DNA of 64,000 bases from Streptomyces diastatochromogenes (GTDB lineage: Bacteria; Actinomycetota; Actinomycetes; Streptomycetales; Streptomycetaceae). The position numbers and the translations under genes are program-made. The notes under the pieces are model-generated. The model had not been told where the DNA came from. It did no database searches and saw only the letters and a program-made list of their open reading frames with translations. The DNA is taken from positions 1 through 64,000 of the forward strand of contig NZ_MCGQ01000055.1 in the NCBI RefSeq assembly GCF_002242805.1, read 5' to 3'. The stretch's first letter is position 1. Every line of letters begins with the position of its first letter. Below are positions 8,561-17,381 of this stretch, piece by piece.

Positions 8561-11500
8561 TCACGGCTTCTTATCGAAGGTGAGGTGCCCTGCCGCCGCG
8601 GCTTGGATGAGTTTACGAATCTGCCCGTCCCAGCCCTTCTTGCGCCGGCGCTTGAGCATCCTGAGCGTCTTCAGGTCCTCGAGCAGGACAGACAAGTTCG
8701 GGATGTTATGACTGTGAGCCTCGGCGACATCCTCGATATCTTCAGAGATCCCCTTTGGAATATTTAGCATGTTTTGCATACGTACGGCTGTGTCGTAGTT
8801 GACGTAAACTCGATCTCCGGGGCCGGGCGGCATCTCGAGATCCGACCTCTCGTTGTAATCACGCGCCCGCCTCTCCTTCACCCACTTGTTGTTCTTGTAG
8901 TCAGGATAGTAGGCCCCCCATTCCGTCTTGAGGAACGACGGGAAGCCCTCTGGCACTCCGGAGTGGTAACTCACCTTGACGTCGTACCAGGCAATCTTGT
9001 TCTTCCCGGATCGAATCCACTGCTCGGCCGGAATCTCAACCTCGTTCTTGAAGTTCTGGTTCACCCTGTTTCTAGCCGGAACGAGATTCCTTCCATCGGC
9101 CGTTCCGCCCAGAAGTTCCGTCAGCAAATGCTGCCGGACCCAGAAATTGCTCGAGTCTGCGTTGAGATCGTACTTGTTGATGTAGCGGAACCCCTTGGGT
9201 TCATCCTTTCGAGCCTTGTCCGCTTTCTCGCCGCGCCTCTTCGCCCACCCTTCACTTATGGCCTCCGCCGTGAAGTTGCTGGCCAGCACGTTGTTCCTCT
9301 TCGACGGTGCGCTTGGCGTGGGAAGCGGAGGGTCCGGCTTCAGGTGATCGATTTTTGTTTCGTAGGTGCTGTACCCAGGAATCACGGGGACAGAAGGATT
9401 GAGGTGCGCAATGACAGTGAACTTCTCCCCTCCCTGTTTGTAGAGGGAGGTAAGCCTGTAGTGCCTCCTCATACTGGCCAGGAGTGCCCTGAAGGTACTG
9501 AACTCGATTCCAGGATCAAGCCGCTCCCTGAGAGCGTCGCGGATCTTCGCAGCTATCAACTCCAGGCGGGCTTGCTTTGCACTGCTGGAGTCCTCCTCTT
9601 CGTTTCGCTTCTTTTTCTTGCTGTCCTTGTCGCCCTTTGGTTTGTGCGGTCCCCGTTTCTTCGGGTCGTCCTCCTTGCCGTGCTTGGGCTTCTTCGGGTC
9701 GTCCTCCTTGCCGTGCTTCGGCTTCTTCGGGTCGTCCTCCTTGCCGTGCTTCGGCTTCTTCGGGTCCTCGCCCTTACCGCCCTTGGGCTTCTTCGGGTCG
9801 TCCGCGTGCTCGCCCGGCTTGGGCTTGGCCGGTTTGCCGTCGTCCTTGGCGTCCTTGGGCTTGTTCGGAGCGTCCTTGCCCTCGCCTTCGGCGTTCTTCG
9901 GCTTGGTCGGTTCGGACTCCTTGCCCGTGGAGGGCTTCTGGTCGTCCTTGGGCTTGGCCGGGTTCTTGTCGTCCTTCGGCCTGCCGGGAGCTTCGTCCTT
10001 GTCGAGCTTCGGCTTCGGCCGGGGTTCCGGCTTCGGCTTGGGCTTTGCCGACGGGGTGGGACGCGTCTCCGGCCTGCCGGTGGGCTTGTTCGTCGGACGG
10101 GTGGCGCCCGGCTCCTCGGTCTTCGGTCGTGTCGCCCCGTCTGTGTCGCCACCCGCGGGCTTGCGGCCGGCGCCCTCGGTGTCCTTGGGCCGAGTCGTCG
10201 GACGTTCGCCCGGAGTCTTCTCCGTCGGCCGGTTCCCACTCGGGGCACCGCCCTCCTCGGAGCCCCCGGCATGCCTGCCCGGCCGCCCTCCTTCCTTGCC
10301 GCCCCGCCCGAGCTTCGCCGCCACCCCCTTCAGACGCTTGCCCACCTTCGCGACGTACTTGCCGATGCCGTCCAGCAGTGCCTGGTAGGCCAGTTCCAGG
10401 AGGGCGACGATGCCTGCCGCGACCGCCTTGGCGAACAGGATGCCCGCGCCGCCCTGGCGGACCGCGCGGAGCCAGGCGAGGACCGCGCCCATGGCGCTCA
10501 GGATCTGGCCCAGGGCGCCGATCGCCGTGCGGATCGCGTCGATGACGGCCGTCACCCAGCCCGCGCCCGGGATCAGCTTCGCGATGACCTTGGTGATCAC
10601 GATCTCGCCGATGATGAACGGGAGCTGGGGCACCACGGCGTCCCAGGTCTCCTTCACGATCCGCTCGAGCGAGAAACCGCCCTTGATCAGCTTGTCGATG
10701 ATGGCCTTGGGTACGCCGATGATCTCCTCGATCTTCGACTGGAACCACTGCTTGACGGCGGACTGGACCTCGCGGAACAGGTGGTTCTTCGCGCCGTCCA
10801 CCGCGGAGTTCTTTGCGCCGCTCAGCCAGCCGCCGGGGTCGTCCAGGAAGTCGATCGCGATCATCATGAACTCGCCGAACGCGCCCAGGAGTTTGGAGGC
10901 GTAGTCGAGGATCGTCTTGACCGCGTCGATCACGGACTTGATGACGTCCATGAGCATCTTCTTGAGGATGTTCAGGATGTCGCTGAGCATCTTGGCGAGG
11001 GCGTTGAGCAGGTCCGTGACGATCTGCTTCAGCGCTGCCGCGAGCCTGGTGACGAACGCGATCGCCGCAGCGATGAGATTGGTGATGAACTTCCGGATGC
11101 GGGCGGCCAGTTCGATGACGGCCCGGACCATCGCCTTGGCGAACTCGATCAGGTCGTTGATCAGGTTCTTGACGGTGTCGACGATGAACTTCCGGGCCTC
11201 GTTGATCCAGCGTTCGACGGTCTCCTTGAAGTTCTTGATGAAGCCGACGACCGCGTCACGCGCCTCCCGGATGATCCGGACGATCGCGTTCTTGATCTCG
11301 ATGACCTTCTCTTTGATCCAGTCGAAGGCCTTCGTGAGCCAGTTGCCGGAGTCCTTGGCCGCGCTGTCCGTCTTGTTCTTGGCGTCCGTCTCGGCCTGGT
11401 CGCCCTTGTCCTTGATCTGTTTGTCGCTGTCGGTCTTCTGCTTCGAGACGTCGTCGTCGGTCTTCTTCTCGCGGTCCTCGACGTCCTTGCGCAGCTTCTG

Positions 11501-14500
11501 AGACCGCTCGGTCTTCTTGCTGCCGAGCTTCTGGAGCTCCTGGTCCTGCTCCTTGCGCCAGTCGGTGCGCTGTGCCGTGACCTCGTCGAGGGCCTTCGTC
11601 CGCTGACCCGACTGTTCCCGCGTGTTCTTGCCGATCTCGCCGTCGACCTGCTGCTTGTGCTTCTGCTGCGAGTCGCGGAAGTCCTTGTCCTTGGTCTGAC
11701 GGCTGTCGGACATGCCCTTCTGGCCCTGGCTGAACGCCGCCTGGAACTCGGGCCCGCGGTCGTGCTCCGCCACCGCGGACGCCGCGTCCGGGGGCACCGC
11801 GCCCGTGGACGCCTTGCCGGGCGCGGCGGCCTTGGCGCCGTCCGCGCCGGGCACCTTGCCCTTCAGCTGCTCCTGGGGGGCGTCGGGGTAGACCTGGTCC
11901 TCGCCCATCCCACGGCCGGAGTCGTCCCGAGCGGTGTCGACGGTCTCCTGGCCCTTCGCGTCGACGGCGGAACCCTGTTCGCCGGTCGTCTGCTCCGCGG
12001 CACTCTGCATCTGCACGCCGGGCGCGTTGCCCGCCTGGGCCTGCTTGAGGGCTTCGTCCTTGGTGGGCAACCCGGCGAACTTGGCCGCCAGCTCCTGCTT
12101 GTCGACCTTGAAGCCGAGCTTCTCGGCGAGCCAGCCGATGCCGAAGCCGAGCGCCATCTTGAAGGTCTGCCAGCCGCTGGGCTCCTCGGCCTTCTCCGCC
12201 TCGATCTGGCCTTCGGGCTGCTTCGCCCCCGTGACCTCGGCGTTCTCCTGCTCGGGCGCGTCCGACTTCTGCGCCGGGTCCTGGGAGTACTGGGCGGGTG
12301 AGTCGGTCTTCGGCTTGCCCTCCAGGGTCTGCGGCGCGCCCGCGGGACGCTGCATCGAGGGCGGCGCGGCGGCGAGTTGCTTGTGCTCGTCGCCGACGCT
12401 GCGGTCGACCGAGCCGCCGACCCCGCCCATCGCCTCCAGCGCCTGGTGGGGTTTCAACCGGGCGGCCGTGCTCAGCCCGGCCTCGGGCGAGACCTGGGAG
12501 AGGTTCGGGGCCGGCCCCGAATCCTTCTTCCCCTTGCCCTTGCCGGCCGGCTTGCTGGCGACGCCGCCGCCCGTGGTGCCGGAGGCAGCGGGTGCCGACT
12601 TCGGGACCGCGGTCCTGGGTGCCCGTTCCTCCGTCGCCGCGGGCTCGGCGTCGGCTGCCTTGGGCTCGGACGCCGGGGCGGGGGCGGTCGCCCGTGTCGG
12701 AGCGGGCTGCGGTGCCGCGCTCTGCTCGCTCGGAGTGCGGTCGGCCTCGGGCGCGGCCCCGCTCCGCGGCCCACTGGTGGAGCTGCCGGGGCGGTCCGCG
12801 TTGGATCCGCCGGTGATATGGGAGTCGCGGGCTGCCGAGGGCGACTTGGCGTCGTCCGTACGCTCGGTTCCGGCGGCCGCGGCCGCGGGGGCCGGCTGCT
12901 GCTCGCTCTTCGGCGCGGGCGCGGCGGCCGTACCGCCCACCGCCTGCGGGGAACTCTTCTCCTGACCGGCTGCCGCCCCGTCCCCCGCGGCCGGAGTGCC
13001 CTTCTCCTGCTTGGCCGCGGTCTCCTTCGCGGCCCCGCTCTCCTCCGACTTCCCGCCGTCCTGCGCGCCGGGCGCCTGCTGCACCGTGGTCTGTGCCGTG
13101 ACCGGTCCGACCTTCGGATCGTCTCCGTGCTTCGGGTCCTTGGAGACCGCACTGGTGCCCGCCGGAGTCGTGACCGTCCGGTCCGCACCCAGATCGGCGA
13201 GCAGGGTGTCACCCGGTCCGCCCTCCGTCTCCCGGGACGTAGAGGGCTCGGTCGCCGCTTCCTCGGCGGTGTCGTCCTCGGACTCCGCCTCCGCTTCGGC
13301 CGCCGCGTCCTCGGCGTCCTCGGCATCGCGCTCGGCCTGCACCCGGTCGGCCTTGGTCAACGGGGGTGCGGGGAAGTCGGGGAGCGACGCGCCGCCGGCT
13401 GCGGCGTCCTGGCTCGCGTCCGCCGTCGGAACCCCGGACAGGTCGGGATCCTGCTCCGGCAGGAAGTCCTCCGGCTGGAGCTTGGTGTCCCAGGCGCTCG
13501 CCTCGCCGCCTCCGACCTCCACCTCCGAGGCGCTGTCGGACTCGGCCGCGTCCTCGTCCGCCGACTCCTCGGGGACGTCGAGATCCTGGTTGCGTACCCC
13601 GTCCAGCCTGCTCGACCGAGCGGGTAGCTCGGTGTCCCGGCCCACCGTGGGCGAAGCGGTCGGCTGTTCCGGGCCGCGCTTGTCCTCCTTGCTCACCTGC
13701 TTGCCGGTGACGAACTGCTCGGCGGCTCCGGGGCGGTTCCGAGCGGCGGACTCCTCCGCGCCGGCTGTCGGGGCGCCCTGCTGGTCGCCCGTCTCCTTGG
13801 CGCCCTCGTCCTTCTGCTGCCCCTGGCCGGCTCCCTGGGCCTGTGTCTTCTCCTCGGCCTGCGCGCCCTGACCGCCCTGCGCGGAGGTGGCCCCTCCCGC
13901 CGGTCCGGTGGCCGCCGGCTCCCGCTGCCCGGCTCCGGAGGACGACCGGGCTCCGCCGCCGCCCGCCTCGGAGCGCGACTGCTTCCGCTGCTCCTCGCGG
14001 GTGCCGCCGTTCGGCGGAGTGCTTCCGGGCGCGCCCTCGTGGTCGGTCCGGTCCTTCTCCGGACCGGGCGCGGTCTCCGGCTTGTCCTTCCGGGCCCGCT
14101 CCTCCGCGTCGTCGCGCCGGGTGCTGTCCCGCTCGGCCTGGATCTCCTCGGCCGTGTCGGGCTCGATCTCGGGGGCGTCGTGGGCGTCGCGCTCCACCCG
14201 GTCGTCGGCGAAGTCGTCGTACGCGTCGATGTCGTCGACGAGGTCCAGCACGCGGTCCTGTTCGGAACCGAGCAGCCGGTTCTCCAGCCGGTCGAGGACC
14301 TGGTCGAGCAACTCCTCGGGCAGCCCGGCCAGTTGCTTGCGGGTGCGCTTGGACAGGTCTTCCGGGTCGCCGCGCAGCGAGCGTACGACCGAGTTGGCGA
14401 GCCGGTCGACGAGGGTCGCCGGATCGATCGCCTCCGTGCGCCTGCGGTCCGCGTCCAGGGTGGCGTACCGCAGCCAACCGGGCGTCGCCTGCCCCTCCTT

Positions 14501-14989
14501 CACCTCCGGGGCGGACTGCTCCCGCTCCGGCCGTACGAGGCTCTGCGCCGCAGCCTCCGCCTCCCGCTCGATCGCCTGCTGCGGCAGACTCACCGCCCCC
14601 GGCTCGCGGCCGGCTCGCAGCGCGCCCAGGCCGTGCGGGTTCTGCACGGTGTGCAGCAACTCATGGGCGAGGAGGCGGCGGCCCTCGTCAGTGCCCGGCT
14701 TGAAGGCGCCCTCGCGGAAGAGGATGTCCTGGCCGACGGCGACGGCGTCCGCGCCGAGGAGTTGCGTGAGCTGTGCGGCGTCGCGGCCGCTGTGCAGGCG
14801 TACCCGGCTGAGGTCGTGGCCGAGCTGCTCCTCCAGTTCGCGTCGTACGCCCGGGTCGAGGGGCTGTCCGGCGCCGCTGACGATGTTCTTCGGTTCGGGG
14901 GCGCGGGACTTGGCGGCCTGCTCCTTGCGCTTGCGCCGGCGCTGTTCGGCACTCTGCTCCGCGTTGTCCTGCTGTGCCTGGGAGCTCAC
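8561..14989 (-). CDS. DUF4157 / tape-measure-like / nuclease-tipped CIS protein
   Basis: This 2142-residue protein is a mosaic. Residues 43-120 hold a DUF4157 (eCIS-core) domain with LDPGVRRELEEQLGHDLSRV and the zincin-like HELLH at 109-113. Residues 120-1150 are disordered, acidic and Ala/Glu/Gln-rich. Residues about 1150-1230 form a charged coiled-coil-like stretch. Residues 1220-1570 are long amphipathic helices (IEFAKAMVRAVIELAARIRK, LLNALAKMLSDILNILKKML) like tape-measure proteins. Residues 1573-1800 are Lys/Pro-rich with 11-residue repeats. The last 340 residues contain WVRQHLLTELLGGTADGRNL then VPARNRVNQNFKNEVE, resembling Endonuclease_NS_2-type DNA/RNA non-specific nucleases (H-L-x..L-G-G..N-L-V-P..N..E). 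The GTG start has a strong GGGGAGGTGA and overlaps the previous stop. It may act as tape measure, effector or both; the nuclease activity is inferred. Confidence 0.8.
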   Translation of the reverse strand: MSSQAQQDNAEQSAEQRRRKRKEQAAKSRAPEPKNIVSGAGQPLDPGVRRELEEQLGHDLSRVRLHSGRDAAQLTQLLGADAVAVGQDILFREGAFKPGTDEGRRLLAHELLHTVQNPHGLGALRAGREPGAVSLPQQAIEREAEAAAQSLVRPEREQSAPEVKEGQATPGWLRYATLDADRRRTEAIDPATLVDRLANSVVRSLRGDPEDLSKRTRKQLAGLPEELLDQVLDRLENRLLGSEQDRVLDLVDDIDAYDDFADDRVERDAHDAPEIEPDTAEEIQAERDSTRRDDAEERARKDKPETAPGPEKDRTDHEGAPGSTPPNGGTREEQRKQSRSEAGGGGARSSSGAGQREPAATGPAGGATSAQGGQGAQAEEKTQAQGAGQGQQKDEGAKETGDQQGAPTAGAEESAARNRPGAAEQFVTGKQVSKEDKRGPEQPTASPTVGRDTELPARSSRLDGVRNQDLDVPEESADEDAAESDSASEVEVGGGEASAWDTKLQPEDFLPEQDPDLSGVPTADASQDAAAGGASLPDFPAPPLTKADRVQAERDAEDAEDAAAEAEAESEDDTAEEAATEPSTSRETEGGPGDTLLADLGADRTVTTPAGTSAVSKDPKHGDDPKVGPVTAQTTVQQAPGAQDGGKSEESGAAKETAAKQEKGTPAAGDGAAAGQEKSSPQAVGGTAAAPAPKSEQQPAPAAAAAGTERTDDAKSPSAARDSHITGGSNADRPGSSTSGPRSGAAPEADRTPSEQSAAPQPAPTRATAPAPASEPKAADAEPAATEERAPRTAVPKSAPAASGTTGGGVASKPAGKGKGKKDSGPAPNLSQVSPEAGLSTAARLKPHQALEAMGGVGGSVDRSVGDEHKQLAAAPPSMQRPAGAPQTLEGKPKTDSPAQYSQDPAQKSDAPEQENAEVTGAKQPEGQIEAEKAEEPSGWQTFKMALGFGIGWLAEKLGFKVDKQELAAKFAGLPTKDEALKQAQAGNAPGVQMQSAAEQTTGEQGSAVDAKGQETVDTARDDSGRGMGEDQVYPDAPQEQLKGKVPGADGAKAAAPGKASTGAVPPDAASAVAEHDRGPEFQAAFSQGQKGMSDSRQTKDKDFRDSQQKHKQQVDGEIGKNTREQSGQRTKALDEVTAQRTDWRKEQDQELQKLGSKKTERSQKLRKDVEDREKKTDDDVSKQKTDSDKQIKDKGDQAETDAKNKTDSAAKDSGNWLTKAFDWIKEKVIEIKNAIVRIIREARDAVVGFIKNFKETVERWINEARKFIVDTVKNLINDLIEFAKAMVRAVIELAARIRKFITNLIAAAIAFVTRLAAALKQIVTDLLNALAKMLSDILNILKKMLMDVIKSVIDAVKTILDYASKLLGAFGEFMMIAIDFLDDPGGWLSGAKNSAVDGAKNHLFREVQSAVKQWFQSKIEEIIGVPKAIIDKLIKGGFSLERIVKETWDAVVPQLPFIIGEIVITKVIAKLIPGAGWVTAVIDAIRTAIGALGQILSAMGAVLAWLRAVRQGGAGILFAKAVAAGIVALLELAYQALLDGIGKYVAKVGKRLKGVAAKLGRGGKEGGRPGRHAGGSEEGGAPSGNRPTEKTPGERPTTRPKDTEGAGRKPAGGDTDGATRPKTEEPGATRPTNKPTGRPETRPTPSAKPKPKPEPRPKPKLDKDEAPGRPKDDKNPAKPKDDQKPSTGKESEPTKPKNAEGEGKDAPNKPKDAKDDGKPAKPKPGEHADDPKKPKGGKGEDPKKPKHGKEDDPKKPKHGKEDDPKKPKHGKEDDPKKRGPHKPKGDKDSKKKKRNEEEDSSSAKQARLELIAAKIRDALRERLDPGIEFSTFRALLASMRRHYRLTSLYKQGGEKFTVIAHLNPSVPVIPGYSTYETKIDHLKPDPPLPTPSAPSKRNNVLASNFTAEAISEGWAKRRGEKADKARKDEPKGFRYINKYDLNADSSNFWVRQHLLTELLGGTADGRNLVPARNRVNQNFKNEVEIPAEQWIRSGKNKIAWYDVKVSYHSGVPEGFPSFLKTEWGAYYPDYKNNKWVKERRARDYNERSDLEMPPGPGDRVYVNYDTAVRMQNMLNIPKGISEDIEDVAEAHSHNIPNLSVLLEDLKTLRMLKRRRKKGWDGQIRKLIQAAAAGHLTFDKKP
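9657..9788 (-). repeat. 33-bp tandem repeats coding for KPKHGKEDDPK units
   Basis: Three near-identical 33-bp units (9657-9689, 9690-9722, 9723-9755) and one diverged unit (9756-9788) lie in frame inside the DUF4157 gene. They encode KPKHGKEDDPK three times and KPKGGKGEDPK once, immediately before the low-GC nuclease-like domain. The unit is a multiple of three, so copy-number change would alter linker length without breaking the frame. Confidence 0.9.
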
Positions 14990-15270
14990 GGCGTCACCTC
15001 CCCGTGGCCGCTGAGTCCCTCGTGCACCGCGCGGGCCAGTTCCTGGCCGAGCCGGCGTGCGGACAGCCCGGCGGGCAGCGGCGCGAGGCCGGTCAGCGCG
15101 TCGACCGTCAGGGCGCCGTGCGCGGCAAGGGGTACACCGTGCAGCCGTACCAGCCGGGTGAGTTCGCGTTCGAACGAGGCCGAGACGCGGGCCGGGTCCG
15201 CGCGGAAACCGTCGAGTACGAGTTCGCCGATCTCCACGCGGATCGCCGAAGGCCTTCTGCTCACACCCAT
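14986..15270 (-). CDS. Small conserved CIS-operon protein
   Basis: A 94-residue protein of unknown function. It reads RVEIGELVLDGFRADPARVS near the start and ends in an amphipathic helix (LGQELARAVHEGLSGHGEV). The pattern I-x-I-x-x-L-V-L-x-G-F is also seen in short proteins next to AAA+ ATPases in other eCIS loci, but I cannot assign a role. It overlaps the ATPase gene by 10 bp, and its TGA overlaps the GTG of the 2142-residue gene, so it is translated in step with both. A chaperone or adaptor for the large DUF4157 protein is a reasonable but untested idea. Confidence 0.7.
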   Translation of the reverse strand: MGVSRRPSAIRVEIGELVLDGFRADPARVSASFERELTRLVRLHGVPLAAHGALTVDALTGLAPLPAGLSARRLGQELARAVHEGLSGHGEVTP

Positions 15271-17348
15271 CCGCGGACCTCCGTCGGCGTCAGCGAGCGC
15301 TCCAGCTTGAGGTACTCGGTGCGGGCGGCCGCGAGCATGTGCCGCATCTGCAGCCGGTCGCCCTCCTCGGCGGCGAGGAACGCCCCGGACAGCGCGATGT
15401 TACGGATCGAGCCGCCGGCGACGGTGAGCCGGGCGAGGAGGGCGGGGTCGATGTCCTTGACGGGGGCCTGCGGTGGCAGCACGCGGCGCCAGATCTCGGC
15501 GCGTTCGTTCTCGGCCGGGAAGGGGAAGTCGACCACGAAGCGGATGCGGCGCAGGAAGGCCGTGTCGAGGGCCTGCTTCATGTTGGTGGTGAGGATGGCG
15601 AGGCCGCGGTAGGCCTCCATCCGCATGAGCAGATAGCTGACCTCGAGGTTGGCGTACCGGTCGTGGCTGTCCTTGACCTCGCTGCGCTTGCCGAAGAGGG
15701 CGTCGGCCTCGTCGAACAGCAGCAGTGCGCCGCCGCGTTCGGCGGCGTCGAAGACCCGGCGGAGGTTCTTCTCGGTCTCGCCGATGTACTTGCTGACCAC
15801 CTGGGAGAGGTCCACGACGAACAGGTCGAGGCCCAGCTCCTTCGCCATGACCTCGGCCGCGAGGGTCTTGCCGGTGCCGGAGCCGCCCGCGAACAGGGCG
15901 GTGACGCCGAGTCCGCGGCGCAGGGTCGCGGCGAAGCCCCACTCCTGGTGGACGGTCGAACGCTGCCGCACGTGCGCGACGATCTCCCGCAGCACGGCCG
16001 TCTGCCGCTCGTGCAGCACGAGGTCGTCCCAGCCGGCCCTGGGCTCGATCCGGCGGCCGAGTTCGTCCATGCCGATGCGGGCCTCGTCCAGACCGGCCAG
16101 CCAGGCGAGTTCGGCGGCGTCCAGTTCGTCCTCGTGGGGCAGCCGGCGGCGTACGGCGGCAGCGGCGGACCGTACGACGTGCGGCGGCAGCTGGAACTGC
16201 GCGACCAGGGACCGGAGTTCGCTTTCTTCCAGATCGGCGACCTGCTCGAACGCGTCTGCCCAGAGCGCGAGTTGCTCGTCGTCGTCCAGGCGGGGGACGG
16301 GCACCCGCAGGCCGTGCGGGCGCTCGGTGCGCAACGGGTCCTCGCTGGACACCACGACGGGTACGGCGGCCCCGGCCAGGAACGCCTCGGTCGCCGCCCG
16401 CTGGTCCCGGTCCAGTTCGCCGGCCTCCACCAGCAGCGCGGCCGGCAGCAGGATCGCCTCCCGCTGCCACAGCCGGGCCAGCCGGTCGCGTTCGACGGGG
16501 TCGGCCGGCACGTCCTCGGCGCTCATGGCGTACACCCCGAGCCCGCAGCGGGCGGCCGCGGCGGCGGCGATGTCGGCCCGGCTGCGCAGGTCCCCGCCGG
16601 TCACCTCGACCAGAAGCGGTGCGTCGGGGCTGCGGCCCTCCTCCGTCCAGCCCTCGGCGAGCCGGCTCGCGGCCAGGTCGTACGACGGCGGGAGCGCCTC
16701 CGGTGCCGGGGTGCGGCGGAGCCTGCCGTGCAGCCGGGCGTCCAGGTAGGGCGAGCCCAGCAGGAAGTGCAGGATGCGCTCGTCCAGCCGGAGCCGGGAG
16801 ACGGTCAGCCGGGTCTCGTCCTCCAGTTCGACGATCCGCCAGCGCCTGAGCGGGGCCACGGGGGTGAGCGCGCTCCAGTGCGGGCCGTCCAGGGCGGCCA
16901 GCGCGAGCGAGAAGGTGGGGTACGCCCGCTGCGGGTCTCCGGCGGCCGCCGCACACCGGGCGGCGGTCGTGGGGTCCAGTTCGTCGGCGGCGGTGAGCAG
17001 GACGAGGTCGCGTTCGAAGGGGGTCAGGCCGAAGCAGCTGACGAGGGCGTCGAGGGCTGCGGTGACCAGGGCGGCGGGTACGACGGCGGTCTCGGCTTCG
17101 TCGCTGTTCCCCGGCCCGGCGGCAGCGCCTGCGGCGGCGTCGTGCCGGGCCTCGCCGGCGGGGGTCGCGTGCGCGTCAACTTGACCCCCGTGCGCATCGC
17201 CTCGAGCCCCGTGCGCATCGGCTCGGGCAGCGTGCGCATCGGCTCGGGCAGCGTGCGCGTCGACGCGAGCGAGGACGCGCCGGATCTCGGCCGTCAGCGT
17301 CGTGCCGCCGTCGGCCGCCGTCGCCGTGCCCGGCTCGTATGTGCCCAT
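15261..17348 (-). CDS. cis15: AAA+ ATPase of the CIS, Cis15
   Basis: A 695-residue AAA+ protein (start at ATG 17348; GTG 17375 would add nine residues). The C-terminal AAA domain has Walker A AGGSGTGKTLAAEVMAKE (about 488-495), Walker B LLLFDEADALFGKR (542-549), sensor TTN (587-589) and an Arg pair in FLRRIRF. An N-terminal half without intact motifs resembles a degenerate second AAA module, as in Afp15/Pvc15 ATPases. Known relatives are proposed to load effectors or aid assembly and are not part of the mature particle. Near the N terminus are five D-A-H heptad repeats (residues 30-60). It lies between the cap-like gene and the small gene it overlaps. Confidence 0.9.
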   Translation of the reverse strand: MGTYEPGTATAADGGTTLTAEIRRVLARVDAHAARADAHAARADAHGARGDAHGGQVDAHATPAGEARHDAAAGAAAGPGNSDEAETAVVPAALVTAALDALVSCFGLTPFERDLVLLTAADELDPTTAARCAAAAGDPQRAYPTFSLALAALDGPHWSALTPVAPLRRWRIVELEDETRLTVSRLRLDERILHFLLGSPYLDARLHGRLRRTPAPEALPPSYDLAASRLAEGWTEEGRSPDAPLLVEVTGGDLRSRADIAAAAAARCGLGVYAMSAEDVPADPVERDRLARLWQREAILLPAALLVEAGELDRDQRAATEAFLAGAAVPVVVSSEDPLRTERPHGLRVPVPRLDDDEQLALWADAFEQVADLEESELRSLVAQFQLPPHVVRSAAAAVRRRLPHEDELDAAELAWLAGLDEARIGMDELGRRIEPRAGWDDLVLHERQTAVLREIVAHVRQRSTVHQEWGFAATLRRGLGVTALFAGGSGTGKTLAAEVMAKELGLDLFVVDLSQVVSKYIGETEKNLRRVFDAAERGGALLLFDEADALFGKRSEVKDSHDRYANLEVSYLLMRMEAYRGLAILTTNMKQALDTAFLRRIRFVVDFPFPAENERAEIWRRVLPPQAPVKDIDPALLARLTVAGGSIRNIALSGAFLAAEEGDRLQMRHMLAAARTEYLKLERSLTPTEVRGWV
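17169..17261 (-). repeat. 21-bp repeats coding for D-A-H-A-A-R-A heptads in cis15
   Basis: The N terminus of the AAA+ ATPase contains DAH at residues 30, 37, 44, 51 and 58, an exact 7-residue period, with DAHAARADAHAARADAHGAR readable in one run. At the DNA level this is a 21-bp imperfect tandem repeat. Such heptads are likely a variable linker; the regular His spacing might bind metal, which is only a guess. Confidence 0.8.
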
Positions 17349-17381
17349 GTCCTCACCTGCCCCCGTAGGTCCCACGTCGTC

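Noticed and set aside
8774..12301. Long plus-strand ORF (1175 codons) across the DUF4157 gene
   Set aside because: It is the antisense shadow of a GC-rich gene; its product is Leu/Arg/Val low-complexity and shows no family motif, while the minus frame has clear domains.
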